Positions 38,601 through 52,000 of a stretch of DNA of 64,000 nucleotides are shown piece after piece. The DNA comes from Tanytarsus gracilentus (lineage: Eukaryota; Arthropoda; Insecta; Diptera; Chironomidae), in the NCBI GenBank assembly GCA_038502055.1, contig JAXRKN010000043.1:6262001-6326000 (forward strand), in the 5' to 3' direction. Positions within the stretch are counted from its first letter, which is position 1; every line of letters begins with the position of its first letter. A program made the position numbers and the translations under genes. Below the pieces are notes generated by a model that ran no database searches, was not told the DNA's origin, and saw only the letters and a program-made list of their open reading frames with translations.

Positions 38601-38859
38601 CTTGATTTATTTTTCATTAAATATAAGAACAGATGGGTCTGTTGTTGATTATTTTAAGGTTTTTTTGAAGAAATTAATTTTTCAACTTTTCGTGCCGATC
38701 AAAACAAATTTTAGCAAATATTTTGTAATGAAAAAAATGAGTTTTTGTGGCCGAATGTCCAAAATAATTATTAAATGCGCTTTATGTCCACCACGTGTGA
38801 GGGTCGACACGTGCGCAACACTTTAAAAATAATTTCAAACCTTAAAAACAACAAAAAAT
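38601..38859. promoter_or_regulatory. Shared bidirectional promoter region of importin-11 and ALKBH8
   Basis: The two start codons are 259 bp apart and diverge, so both 5' leaders and core promoters must lie here. No TATA box is evident on either side, in keeping with housekeeping genes. Confidence 0.6.
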
Positions 38860-40760
38860 ATGTCGAAAACATTATTTAAAAAAATAAAATCAAAACAGCT
38901 TATGATAGCGGCTGAAAATAAGGATGTCGAGTTCTCCGATGAGCCGCAAAGTGTGAGTAAAGTTAAGGATTGTTCACTTAAAGTTTTAATGTGTAAATTT
39001 CTATAAAATATTAATTTATTTTTAGATAATATCAATTCTCAACTGTGGACTCGCCAACTCAATTCAAACCGAGACAATTTTATCGAAAATCAATAGAGTT
39101 CAGCATGTCGTGCTACTTCCCAACAAATCGTACTGTTTTATTAAATTTGAAAGCTCATCTGATGCTGAAATTGCTTATGAAAAATTGAACGGAAGTGCTT
39201 TGGGTCAAAATTCAGTTCCACTGCTGATTGCATATTGCAAAAGAATTCCTAATGAGAGTGACCAAAGTGATTTAAAGTTGCCGCCTGGATTAATTCTTTT
39301 GGAAGATTTTATTGACGAAGAACTAGAAGAGAAACTTTTATCGACTCTTAAATGGACATCAAATGACTTGAAGCACCGACAAGTACAGCATTTTGGATAT
39401 GAATTTCTTTATGGCGTTAACAATGTAAATCCAAACTGTCCACTCGACGATAAAATTCCGAATGAATGTGATGATCTATGGGAGAAATTGCACAATCTAT
39501 GTCCTCAATTTAAAAGCTTCATCCCCGATCAATTGACTGTCAATCGATATGAACCCGGCCATGGAATTCCAATGCATTGTGACACGCACAGCTGCTTTGT
39601 TGATCCCATAATTTCTCTATCGCTAAATGCCTCAATCGTTATGGAGTTTAAAGATCCTAATGGAAATCATCACAGCCTTTTACTTCCAAGAAGATCGCTC
39701 TTGATAATGTCGGACGAAAGTCGATATGGATGGTCTCATGGAATTGTGCCAAAAATGAGCGACATTGTGAGATCAAAGGGTGGATTTTTAACTATTCAAA
39801 GGAGAGAGCTGAGATATTCGTTTACTTTTAGAAAGTAAGATTGAACTAAATTTAATAGTAAATTTTTTAAAAATTATCTCTTTTAGACTTCAACAACCTG
39901 CTCGGTGTGATTGCATTTTTAACTCGCTTTGCGATATGAAAAATAACAAAATGCCACATGTCAATGAAGTGGACGAGAGCGTGGCGGCTAAACTTGAAGT
40001 CGAGAACGTGCATAATGTCTATAATGAGATTGGAAATCATTTCAGCGAAACAAGACACTCTCCATGGCCAAATGTTGAGAATTTTATCAATCAGCTAGCT
40101 GAAAACTCAATCATGCTCGATGTTGGTTGTGGAAATGGAAAATATTTAGGAATCAATGATAAAATCGTTAAATTTGGATGCGATAGGAGTGAGGCACTGT
40201 TGCAAGTTTGTAACGAGAGAAACTTTCAAGTGTTTTTATGTGACTGCCTAAATCTTCCAATAACTGAAAATTCAATCGATGCCTGCATCAGCATTGCCGT
40301 GATTCATCACTTGGCGACTAAAGAGAGAAGACTGCGAGCTATTAGGGAAATGATGAGAGTGCTAAAAGTCAATGGACAAGCGTTGATTTATGTTTGGGCA
40401 AAAGATCAGCAGAAAGAGAATAAAAAATCGTCATATCTCCTTCAACATCACAAGAAAGATGAAGGTTTAAAATCTGAAGAAATAGCAACACTCTCAATTA
40501 ACGACTCAAAAGTAGAGCTTCCAATTCACAGAAATCGAACGCAATTTAATCATACAAATGTGTTGGTTCCGTGGAAATTGAAACAAAAAGAAATTCCAGA
40601 GAGCGAGCAGAAAATTTTCCTCCGCTATTATCACGTGTTCGAGGACGGTGAGCTTGAAGTGCTCTGCAAAGAATGCGATAATGTTGAAATAGTTAAATCG
40701 TATTACGATCAAGGCAATCACTGTGTGATACTTAAAAAGAGTTTAAAATTCAATTTCTAA
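38860..40760 (+). CDS. ALKBH8: ALKBH8: tRNA wobble-uridine hydroxylase/methyltransferase, 591 aa
   Basis: Exons are 38860-38952, 39026-39834 and 39887-40760 (1776 nt). The domain order is that of animal ALKBH8: an RRM (about 30-105), an AlkB-type Fe(II)/2-oxoglutarate dioxygenase (about 117-300) and a SAM-dependent methyltransferase (about 330-590). Iron ligands are visible as His215 and Asp217 (PMHCDTH) and His269 (YGWSHGI). The 2-oxoglutarate Arg lies in RRELRYSFTF. A short Cys-rich link (CDCIFNSLC) precedes the methyltransferase, as in human. The SAM motif is DVGCGNG at 379-385. In vertebrates the methyltransferase, with TRMT112, makes mcm5U at the wobble position and the AlkB domain hydroxylates it. 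Both active sites look intact. AATAAA lies at 40813-40818. The gene faces importin-11 at its head and a zinc-finger gene at its tail. Confidence 0.95.
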
Positions 40761-41203
40761 AATTTTATTCTTTCACTTTAAAGAATGCAGCGATCATATA
40801 AATCCATCAACAAATAAAATATATTATAATAGTAAATTGTGGGCATTTCAGAATGTATAAAAATATTTTTTTTTTCTCAATAAAATCTGTACAATTTTAA
40901 CTTTTCAATAAAATTTCTCTCTTTAAGCATTTTTCTTAACACGATTCCATCGTATCTGTCGCCATTTTGCGATTATAAAATATTTTCTATAATTGTAAGT
41001 TTTAACTTTTTTTAGGCACTTTTTCAGCTATCTTGCTACATTTCTTAATATCTATAAAATTTAATATTTATTTTCTCTCTTTTTTTGCGGTAATCTATGT
41101 GTGTGTGTGTACCTTCATGAATTAAAAATTACTTTTACTTTTTAAAAATTAAGGAAATTTTAATTGTTAAACAATTAACACTTTTTTAATTATTTTTTTA
41201 AGG
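40761..41203. other. Convergent 3' region
   Basis: Tail-to-tail spacer between ALKBH8 (+) and the zinc-finger gene (-). It holds AATAAA at 40813-40818 for ALKBH8 and a minus-strand AATAAA at 41067-41072 for the zinc-finger gene, with a short GT run near 41099. The two 3' ends are about 250 bp apart. Confidence 0.6.
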
Positions 41204-44200
41204 TTATTCTGTTGAAGTAGCTTCTGCAGTATTCTCTCCCTCTTCCGTGGTCGTTTGAACATCATCAGGAAATTCCTCCTTAATTTTATCGTCGTCCTCT
41301 AAGGTAATGATGCTGCTATTTGTCACAATGACATTTTGCATTCTTATTTCCGAATTATTTTCATCCTCTTGACTCTCGTGACTTTCCAATTCTTGTTGTT
41401 CGACTCTCTAAATTATTATTAAATTATTTTATAAGCATCGAAAAAAATAAAAATAAAATTCTCACCTCATCATCCATATGATGTTCTTCATTTTCATTGT
41501 GTTGTTCATTGATCACATCTTCAATTGTCGATTGCACCATCGATGGCCCGACTCTCTGCTGCTCCATGTGCTGTCTTTGATGAAGCATGAGATGGTTCTT
41601 TTGGAAGAAGGCACGATTACACTCGTTGCAGATGTGCGAACGAACGGTACATTCGCCATTTGGATGGCGCTTATTGTGCAGCTGAAGGCCATGCTTTGCG
41701 GCAAAGCCCTTCTGACAAAATTGACAAAAATGCGTTTTAGGTTTCGGCTGATGAGGTTGATGATGAAGAATGACTTGTTGCTGTTGCTGCTGTTGTTGTT
41801 GTTGAGGTTGATTTTGATGAACAACGACCGTTTGCGTAACTGGAGACTCTTGGCTCGCCACTGTGGTATAGACGATTGGCTGCTGCTGATGTCCCTGCTG
41901 AATTTGAACTTCTTGATGTTGCTGTTGATGATGTTGATGAAGCATCGAGGGTGAAATGCTTTGAACTTGCTCAATGACTTGTTGTCCGTTGGCTTGCGTA
42001 ATAATTTGAACGGGAACTGGCGAAGACCCACCCGTATTAGCCATCAGCGTCGTGCCGTTTGTAATGTTATCTAAGCAAATTTTATCTTTTAAACAAAATG
42101 ATTTTATTTTAACAATTAAACTCACATTTTCCGCCATCAATTTCAATGTAGGCATTTCCACTTTGCGTGAATATATGGCCGGGTATAGCTGCCGTGATTG
42201 CGCACAAATCTGTCATTAGACTCTTATCGCCGGTGTGAAGACGTAAATGCAAGTTTAGTGCCTCGCGATTATTGAAGCAACTGCCGCACTGATTGCAAAT
42301 GTGCTGACTCTGAACGTTCTGCTGCTGAATTCTAATCGTTTTGTGCTCGGGACTGCCAGCGGGCACCATAATTTGATAGTTTTGATGTTGATCTTGAATC
42401 GTGTGAATTGTCTCGTATTGTTGCGGCTCATGTTTCAAATAAGTATGCTCTTGCTCCTCTTCCACCACCATTTCGTGCTGTTCAACTTCATTTTGAATGA
42501 CTTGAGTGTTGCTGGTCGACGTTGCCGTAGCATTTTTATTTCGCACTGGCGGCTGAATGTTATGGACGATGCGTTGATGAGCGGTCAATTCGGATTTCGT
42601 ACGGAAACCTTCGCTGCAATCGAGACAAACGTGCGGCGCGTCCGTGTGCTGTTTCATGTGCGCCACTAACGTTCTTTTCTGTAGAAATTCTTGACCGCAA
42701 ACGGTACATTCATGCGGTACACGGCCATGAAGCTTTCCATGATTGACCAATTGGAATTTGCGTGGGAATGAGGCGCCACAATCTTGACAAACAAACGGAT
42801 CGACGCTGCCGTGGAAACGTGAATGCATCACCAAATGCTGCTCTTGTGCGAAACTGAGAGAATTTTTAAATTAAACACTCAAAATGGCATTACAATATTA
42901 ATATTCACCTCTCGCCGCACGTCGGACAAACATAGGGACGTTCGCCTGCATGGAATTTCATATGTGTGACGAGATGTCGTTTAAGTGAAAAAGTTTTGTT
43001 GCATTCCTACAAAAAAGAAATAAAGTTAACAATATTCAAGAGACTTTGCTTTGTGTTATGCAAATCATTAGTCATCTCTCCTCACCTGGCAAACGAAAGG
43101 TCGATCTCGTGAGTGTACTCGCGAATGCGTCAAGAGATGATGTTTGAGAGTGAAGCACTTTTTGCATTCGGTACACTGAAACGGTCGTTCTGTTGAATGG
43201 AGCAGTAAGTGGGTGTTTAAGCAGTGCTTATGAGCGAAGTCCTTTCCACAGTGAATGCAGACATGCGGTCGTTCACCTGTGCCTTAATGAATTAGTTTTA
43301 CATTTAAATAAATCTCTTAAAATTAGCTAATAAATTACCACTATGAACGCGCGCGTGTGTCGTCAGATGATGCTTAAGGAGGAATTTTTTGCCGCACTTA
43401 TCACATGCAAATGGACGTCCTGCATTCTTATCGACCACGACTGTTTCACTCTTCGTCTTGCTATCACTAGAAGTGCCCTCTTCGCCTTGCACGGAATCAT
43501 TTTCCATTTTCGGTACAATCATTTGCATTTCAATGTCTTCGTCGTCCTTCTTGTTTGAGTTATCGCCAATGTCTTCCTCGAGGGATTGCACAATTTTCTG
43601 CACTTGAACAGCGATATTCTGATGCTCCTGCAATTGTTGAGCGGCTCTGTGTTGAGCCTCTTGTTGCGCACGCTGAGACGCCTCTTGTTGTGCCCTCTCG
43701 TTAGCATCTTGCTGTACTTTTCGCTGTACTTCATCGTTGAATGCTTGCTTTTGAATTCTTCGCTGCATCAACTCGTTATACTCGTCGGCGGTGAGGGTCA
43801 AAGGTCCCATTGGCGTAATTACTTGCTGATGCGTTAGTCGAGCATTATTACTCGCATTAGTTATTGTTGTGGGTTTCGACTCAACGACACTTCCATTCGA
43901 AGGAATTTGTTGAGTTATTATTCGCTGCTGTGGAACTTGAGCGGTGGTAGTTGTTGTGTCTTGCTGATTAACGACAATCATGCGTCGATAATTATTTTTA
44001 TTACTGTCCTTTTTCACCTCTTTCTGCACGAGAATCGATCCATCGGGCAAAATATATTGGACCTAAAAGAAGAGACACAAAATTAAGTTATTGTTTGATG
44101 AAATTTCAAAATCAGCGACCGACACGAATAAGAGAGAGTGAGTGTATTCGTAGCACGTGTTTAATTTACACATAAAAAGATAAATAACATATATATGCAG

Positions 44201-44619
44201 GATCTAGTAATATTATATTCGCTCCTAATATTCTTATTCGAATCCACATGTTGATTTTTCATTTTCTTCTTTAGTATGTCAGGTTAATATTTTATTATAC
44301 ATTCGCATTCCTCGCTCTCTCTCTATGGACGCTCGATCGCTCATCTATACTTATTTATTCTCCATCATTATGTATGTAATATTTATTTTTTGTTCATAGT
44401 GAAAGATGGTTGTAAATGAGCATAAAGATGTATGTAGCGATGCAACAATATAAATGATGATTATTATTGTGTCTCGATCATACTCACACCACCTGCCGCA
44501 ATAATATTTTCCAATTGGTAATTGATGTTTGATGGAATTTCTACGACCTGATCGCCTAGATACTGGTATTGATAGGTTCCTGTGACAGGAGCTGCCTGGT
44601 TGCTTTGATGAGTGCTCAT
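41204..44619 (-). CDS. C2H2 zinc-finger protein with eleven fingers, 893 aa
   Basis: Seven coding exons on the minus strand: 44619-44488, 44062-43339, 43276-43086, 43006-42909, 42853-42126, 42070-41466 and 41407-41204 (2682 nt; every phase agrees). The ATG at 44619 is the first in frame; an upstream GTG at 44658 is not used. After a Gln/Thr-rich N-terminus and a QQEAxxRAQQEA helical stretch, fingers 1-8 run almost in tandem (FACDKCGKKFLLKHHLTTH through HVCLDCSEGFRTKSELTAH), finger 9 is isolated (HICNQCGSCF) and fingers 10-11 follow a Gln/His-rich segment with a ten-Gln run. The C-terminus is acidic. Linkers such as HSGERPH and HAGERPY mark it as a DNA-binding, nuclear transcription-factor-like protein. 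Introns cut through the finger array. The exact orthologue was not recognised. Confidence 0.9.
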
Positions 44620-46072
44620 CTTTTCCAGCGAATTATAAAATTTTCTGTTTCTTCTCACAAAAAAAAACTTTCGCTCGCTTGCTTTTGCTTATTGCCACAT
44701 ATACACCCAATAATGGAATATTTTTAATTTTTTTCTCTTCTCTCTCTCTCGCTTTTTTTTCTTCCTTCACAAACTTCTTTGTTGCATTAATTTTTATTTT
44801 TTAATAAATTGAGAGTTAATTCAAAGCACATCGGTTGATTAACATTATCACCACACTAAGGCACGACTTATCTTCACGATTAAATAACTTAGGCTACGAT
44901 TTTACGCTTCATTCCTACGAAATTGCAAAATTTCTTGCGAACTATAAAAAAATTTTCTCTACATTTTTTTTACGCCATCAAAGTTTCAAGTTTTTAAGTG
45001 GCCGTTGCAACGATTGTGGAGAAGCGGTTGGGGATAGTCCGATATTGATCACTTTTAAAGTGTTTTATGATAATAATTATTAATTTAAATTAATATTTTG
45101 AATATTCCGAATGTTTATATAAAATTTTAAAAGCACGTTGTCCTTGAGGATCACTTTTTAGAAAATTTCTCTTTTTAACTGTAACGTATATTGAAAATTT
45201 AAAATGCAAACTTCGACAAACGACGAAGGGGTATGCAAGTGGAGCATTTATTCAAATTTTCTCAGAATTTCAAATTTACGTCATTCTTAGTTACTGATGA
45301 AATATTTTTAAATTAACACAATTTAAAAACTTTAATTAAAAATTGTTTTCAATAAATTTTTTTGAAAAATAAAAAACCGTTAAACTTTTTCTAATCACAC
45401 TAAACTTTTAATCGCCAATCACATGCTACACAGTTCAATAATTTTGCTAATTTTTTAAATGAATTTAATGATTAGCATTTTGATGACCTCATGCTTTTGC
45501 GAGAATTCCAATGAGATTGTGCTTCGCATACTGTAAAATTGAATTTATGCGTTTCGAAGAAATAAAACAAGTTTTTTAACTATTTCTTTTGAACTTCAAA
45601 TTAATTTTAAATTTATTTTTTCTGCAGATTAAATTACATATATTTGGTAAGATTAGATTAATTTCCCTTTATAATATGCTTTTTTCATAGTACATCGATA
45701 CACGCATATGACATACATACACTTCATACAAGTGAGGAAATTTTAATGACTAGTGAATGGTTCTTCTTAACGGCTATATCCTTAAATATCGCTGAATTGG
45801 TTTCTTTAGCATTTTAATAACTTTTCTTTTACGTATTTTTATAATAATATGCTTTATATAGCGTGAAGGTAGGGCATGTCAGTTTGAGTATTAAAATTAT
45901 ATAAAAAAAAGAGGAAAAAAATTAAAATTGGTCCCTTACTCAATAACACGAGGATTAAATTACATAATATAAACATTTTACACTTTCATTTATGTTATTA
46001 TCGGGGATGATGATCAGGTAACTCAGCGAATGACGATTAAAAATATCATTTTATTTCTCTTTAATAAAAATA
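44620..46072. other. Non-coding region between zinc-finger gene and cv-c
   Basis: Contains the 5' leader and promoter of the - strand zinc-finger gene on the left and the 3' untranslated region of cv-c on the right. A minus-strand AATAAA at 46050-46055 lies only 18 nt past the cv-c stop, so more distal signals may be used. A + strand open frame at 44835-45083 has no supporting features. Confidence 0.5.
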
Positions 46073-49000
46073 CTATGGATGTCTAGGTTTCAGTCCTTCT
46101 CGAATACGGCCAAGATGAAGTGCACACATAAAGCCAAAATTCTTGTACCACTCAATTGTGCGACCCCTAGAAGAAAAAGAAGAAAAACATTTAATAAAAT
46201 TAATAAAACAATTTTTTTGTAAACTCTCTTACTTCGTATCGACACGTGACAAATGCATAACTCTCGATCTTCCATTTCCAATTGGTTCAATTAAATAACG
46301 ACTAGCTAATACTACGCCTCTAACGCCGCTCATCAGCAGCGGTGCACCAGCATGATCAATTGATATTTCCACTGTAACGCATGCACCACGCGGTAGATCC
46401 GTGCATGAGGTTCTATAAAAAAAATAATTGCGATCAATAAACTTGATAGCCACACACATCGTCTCATCGAGACACTTACCTCAATACACAATAATCGGTC
46501 GCAATGTGACCTGAACTGCAAACATACTGAAAGACATCACTGTGCGAGTCCAATTCCTCGATGACGCGCATTTTCAACAGCTGCTTGTCCCACAAATGTC
46601 TCTCTTTAGTGATACGATTGAGCACCGCAATTGGATTCGCATCGATTTCAGTCACACATTTCCACAATTTCAACGGATGTCCATCGCCAACTTTACGATA
46701 AGAAATTTCAATCAGCGGATCGTATGAGCTAAGTGAAATCCATCCACGTGACTTCTCTCGACCCTCCTTTACGGTCGCTTTTACACACTCGTATAGGTAA
46801 GAGCGCCAATTCGATAGCTGTACAGCATCCCCAAGTGCCTCGAGTGTAACGGGTCGTGACTCCTCGAGATAACTGAAATCGCATCGAGCTACTTTTTCGC
46901 TCGATATCGAAAAGATTTTCTTGTAGTTCATAATCAAGTACGTGAGACATTGAGATGATGCACGATTGGCGTCCAAGTCCTTTGCGTCGGGAACTCCCGT
47001 TGCTCGCTTTCTCCTTGGCGATGCGGTAGGTGTGTTGCTGTGAACTCCGTTCTGGAATATGCTCGGCGCAAGGCAAAGGGCTAAATTGCTCGGCGACATT
47101 TGGTTATGCTCCGATTTGGCGGCGACTTGATTGAGAAACTCGAGGAGCATTAAGAGAACCTCGCGATTTTCGTCGGGCAAAAGAAGTACGGCCGATTGTA
47201 ATGCCTCGAATTTCACTTCGACCGGCAGATATTGAAAAATTGATACGAAAGTATCACACAACTTTGTCGTGAGAAGCGACTCGGGTAAGTCGCGGAAATA
47301 CTGTTTAACAACATCAGCAACGTCGTACGCTTGCTGGTCTTCAAAAATTTTAATTATATTCTCATCGGTCTGATCGATGGCCGTTTTTAACTTTGCAATT
47401 CTCGATTTCACACCTGACTTGCGAAATATTCCGACTTGATCCAATGCATTAATTTTTAACCATGTAAGTGCCGCTTGAATTCCTTTAGGCAGTGTATGTC
47501 CGGTTTTTTGTAAAATGATGGAAAATGGTACGCCAAAAACGTTTTTATCTGTCATGTGAGAAATGAGAAATTAAACTTAATGCGAATCTTTGTGAATGTT
47601 CATTCGAGAAGAGTGAAGAGGATATTTTTTGTTATTTGAAACATGAAATTTCTAATTTAAAAATTTTAATGGAATTTTTGAGATTTTAAGTGAAGATCTT
47701 TCGAAACATCATTCAGGAAAATAATTTCAATTAAATGTTAAATTTTTCTGATGAAATTGATAATTTTCCTATAGCATCATGACTCAACTTCCAATTATCA
47801 ACTCTGAATCATTTTCTGCCCGAAGCAATTAAAAAAGATCATTGCTAATTGGCGAGCATTTTGATTGCCTCACACACAAAATGATAATAATCAACACGTC
47901 ATGTCATCTGGAGGAATGAAAGCATTGTGACACTCGAGAGTGACATATTAAAATATCCCCACAGCTCTCTCAATTTACCTTTATAATCCGGCGTTTTTAT
48001 CTTCTTGATGAATTTAGGCAATTCCCAATTCCATCCAGTGCGGTGCGTTGGACAATATCTATGTGAGTAAAAAATGAGTTGTTTGCGTTAGATAGAAGAA
48101 AAACAGACAAATTTGTCATTTATGCAAATGATCATCAATTGCACACTCACACATACCTTTCCATGTAACCCGTTAGTGTGACTAGAGCGAGCTTTCTCAG
48201 CTTTTCAATTTGCCCACAACTTAATTTGCATAGTGACACGCCTTCGCCAGCGTCATTAAAATCACGCTTTGTGGTTGTTGTTGCACGAAAACTATGCCAT
48301 CGTACTACTGAACTATTCTTATTTGACGAACGGAGAACAACATCCTGAGCAGTGGCGTTGTTATCATGTCTAACGGCGCTTCGCGAGCGAAAGATTCGCC
48401 TTGTCTTGAGACTCTCACGATAGCGATTTGAATCACGACCCAGATTCAGGGAACCGCCACCACCTCGCACAATCGTGTTCGCCTTTTGGCTCTTTGTCGT
48501 GCGCTTCTTTTGCCTTACATGGAATGCCTCGGTATCTGACATCGCACCAGCATCTTCTTCCTGCTTTCGATGAAAGTGCTGCTGCTGTCGACCAAGTGGC
48601 GACAATTTTTTCTCGGCACTTTCATTGCTCGAGTCCAAGCTCACCTCGCTGCATAATGAAGATGAGTCATCGGCGGTTGGCTTTCTTTGTGCACTCGTGC
48701 CAGATGCTGTCGTTGTTTTTGTCGACGGCGGTGAGAAAAAGTGCAATGGACTCGTTCTCGAAGCTGGATGACCTTGCCGGTATGGTGTCAAGTGATTACC
48801 AAACATGGTAGCGGAATGTTTTTCACTTGTCGGGCAGATTTTTGAAGGATCCGCGAAGAGAAAGAGAGGTGCAGGTGATGTATTGACCGGGCTGCCGAGC
48901 AACGGAGACGTTGTATTCGAACGGCATTGCTTAATGTCCCTCGGCTGCATGGACATGTTTTGAATTTTGTCATGCAATTGCATAATATCAAGATGAACTG

Positions 49001-52000
49001 GCCCGCTTATAATCACACCTTCGCGATTCTTCTTCTTCTTTCGCCGTGACTTTATCGACTCGACACGTCGCAAGATATTTTTTGCGCCATCTCTTAATCG
49101 CTCACTTCCCGATCGCTTGAGATTATTAGACGGCGGCGTGTCTTGCGTGTCAGCAGGTGGCACTGACAAATAATTGGCGGTAACTAAACTCACATGCGGA
49201 ACATTTAATTCAAATCTATTAAATTAATAATCCGCAACATAAAGCGGAAGCGGAGGGAGAAAGATTGAGAGAAAAATTCCAATTAACACTTTTGTACTTC
49301 ACGGGTGTTTAAAAGTCCATGGATTATAAGGAATGAAATGGTAATTTATCATATTGCGAGCTGTTAATTTTCCTTTTAATCCATTACAGGCAATTTTTTT
49401 TAGTCGGCACAACATTGTGTGACTTTATATGCACATAAGTTGTTTATACTCACTCTTCTGGCGATGACTCTCGCGAGGTCGTTTTTGATGCCGCCTCAGC
49501 TTTTGGTAAATTCAAGCTCAACGGTCCCATCTCGCCGACTCTCGACCAACGTCGAATTTTTGGCTCAAATTGCCAATTCTTACTCAATGCACACACGTCT
49601 TCGTCCGAGTCCTCACGCCGTTTCTGTTTGCGTTAGCGAGACAAAATGAAAAATGAAAATTGGATTCATTAGAAAGCAATTCAGAAATGTGGTGTGCAGT
49701 CAAACGAGGCACAATTTGTAATAAACAATTTTATTTCTCTCGCTCCCCATATATTTAATATTTTTTTTATTTTTTAACCATGCTCTTGATGCAGCGAGAG
49801 AGAGAGATATTGTAAGTGTCGGTATGTAATAAAATGTGGCAAGCGGTGGTGACTTTAAAATTATATTTGAACTTAAAAAATTCAACCATTGTATTTTAAA
49901 TGAATCTAAATAAAAGTGTCCGACCCTTGAAAAGTGTTTGGTTTATGATTACAATATTCTCTGTCTCACTATCCACTCGATTACTATTAATGCGGTCTTT
50001 TACACCATTAAACTATTTTTCTTTAGCTCTCTCTCGGTAGCATAAAACCCATTCGTAATGATCAAATAAAGCTGTCACTTTTATTGATTACACAAACACC
50101 TACAACTCACAGCAGCTCACATGTCACGATCGTTAATTATAATTATGATTGACCTCTCTCGGCTCTTTCTCTCAATCTACGATGCATTGTTGAAATTTTT
50201 TCTTCATCTATTTTATTTGACTCGATCAATTGACCGTGATTAAATAACAAACTACTGAATGCTCATACCAGCATTTTGAACTACCGCACGCCACACATCT
50301 GTTGTTGATCGTGGACAGACTCGTGTATTAAAGCAGGTCATGTTAAAATGCGTAAATTGTTGCATGAATAAATTTTTATAGCGCGATCACAACTCGCTAG
50401 ACTTTATGTCGGAGATCTTTCTCTCTCTCTCTCCTTCAATTTCACAGCGTGTGCGCTAAAAAATTATTTTATATGGAGAACCTCGAAAAAAAAAGAAAGA
50501 AATAAGTAAGTAGTGGAGAGATGTCATAAATTTTTAAGACACCTTCATCGCATCGCACTCACTCATCATGCCAGTTACGGTGAGTTTATGCGAAAGGTTC
50601 GCTTAATAATTTGCAGATGGTGACATCGATTGCAATATTTTTTTAAAAGTCACTCTAGAGTGTGTGTCGTTTGTGTATTTTCCTCCTACGTGTATGCGAG
50701 ATGCCTTAATTGCTCACAATCGTAGGCTTTACGTATGAAAAGTGTTCGTGTCATGATGAACATGTCAACATGCTACTTCCATTCGATTCTAAAAAGATTT
50801 TTTAATATGTCAAACCGGTTCGTATGCAAAGGAAGACTGTCACGATGTCAGTCGAGGCTTACATACATCTTTTTCGGGATTATAATTAAGTTTGATTTGA
50901 GATGCGGTGATAAAAAATGAAGTTTATTAAAAACAAGGAAGAAATATTTCTTTAAAATTTATTTTTTCCTCATACCATATGAAAAATGTCACTCAATTCA
51001 TCATCGTTCGAGAGTGTGATATCACTCGAGTGGCCTAAAACTACTTATTTAAAAAATGTACTTTTCTCGTTCAGCTGGTTTTGCATCTCAGATTATATGC
51101 GAACTCTTGAGAGCTACTCTACAAGCGATAGATTCGGAGTCGCATGGAGTTCGAAGTAAAAAAAATATATAAGATTGCATTGGCATGATTGTGGCATGTA
51201 ATTTTTTGCAGTGTGCATAGGAGAGAGAAAAAAAAGAGAAGGAAAAACTCATGTAATTTTATAAATGACTCGCTTTTATGTTTGAAAAAAATTGTTGTTT
51301 GTGCGATACATAAAAGACAAAGTGGAAAACAATCCCGCGATAGCGAGCGACTGCTGTAGACTGCATGGTGGCTTACAATCGTTTAATGATTACTTTTGCT
51401 ACTACTAAACGCTCGACTCGCCACTTTAAGTCAGTGAAATACATGAATTAGACTTGACAATTCACTATCATTAGTTTTTCTCGCTTTTCTATTTCATTTC
51501 CCCGACCGATTTCAATTAGTAATTATTGTGGAGGGCGAAGGTGTGGCCGCTTTTAAAGAGAATGCATGAGATTTATGATTTTGCTTTTTTGTGAGAGTTA
51601 AATCCTGGGATTAATTTATAAATCTTGGATTAAAAAAAATTCTCTGGATTTGTTATTTTTTCTAGGTTAATTAAAATATTTTTCATTATTATTATCTCTT
51701 CCTTGTTGATAGCATTGATGATATTCGAACAGTTCTTTTACTCTCTCTGATCGTGTGTGATCTTCTACCAACCATAACTTAAAGTAAGTATATGAAGAAA
51801 TGTGTGCCTTGGTGATGACAATAATAATGAGAATAAGATAGTGAAAATCAGCTTAAAGCAATCAACGAGCGCGGCACATTGAATATTAGGAAGAAGTTAT
51901 TTAATGCATTTTATATGGAAATATTTAACGCCCATGTACGCTCACAAATGCGAGTCTTATTTTTCCCCATTTTTTTCGCCTTTCAATATTATTAATAGGT

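Noticed and set aside
41478..41954. 158-codon Leu/Met-rich + strand frame
   Set aside because: Antisense shadow of the zinc-finger gene's Gln/His-rich exon, so the apparent hydrophobicity is an artefact.
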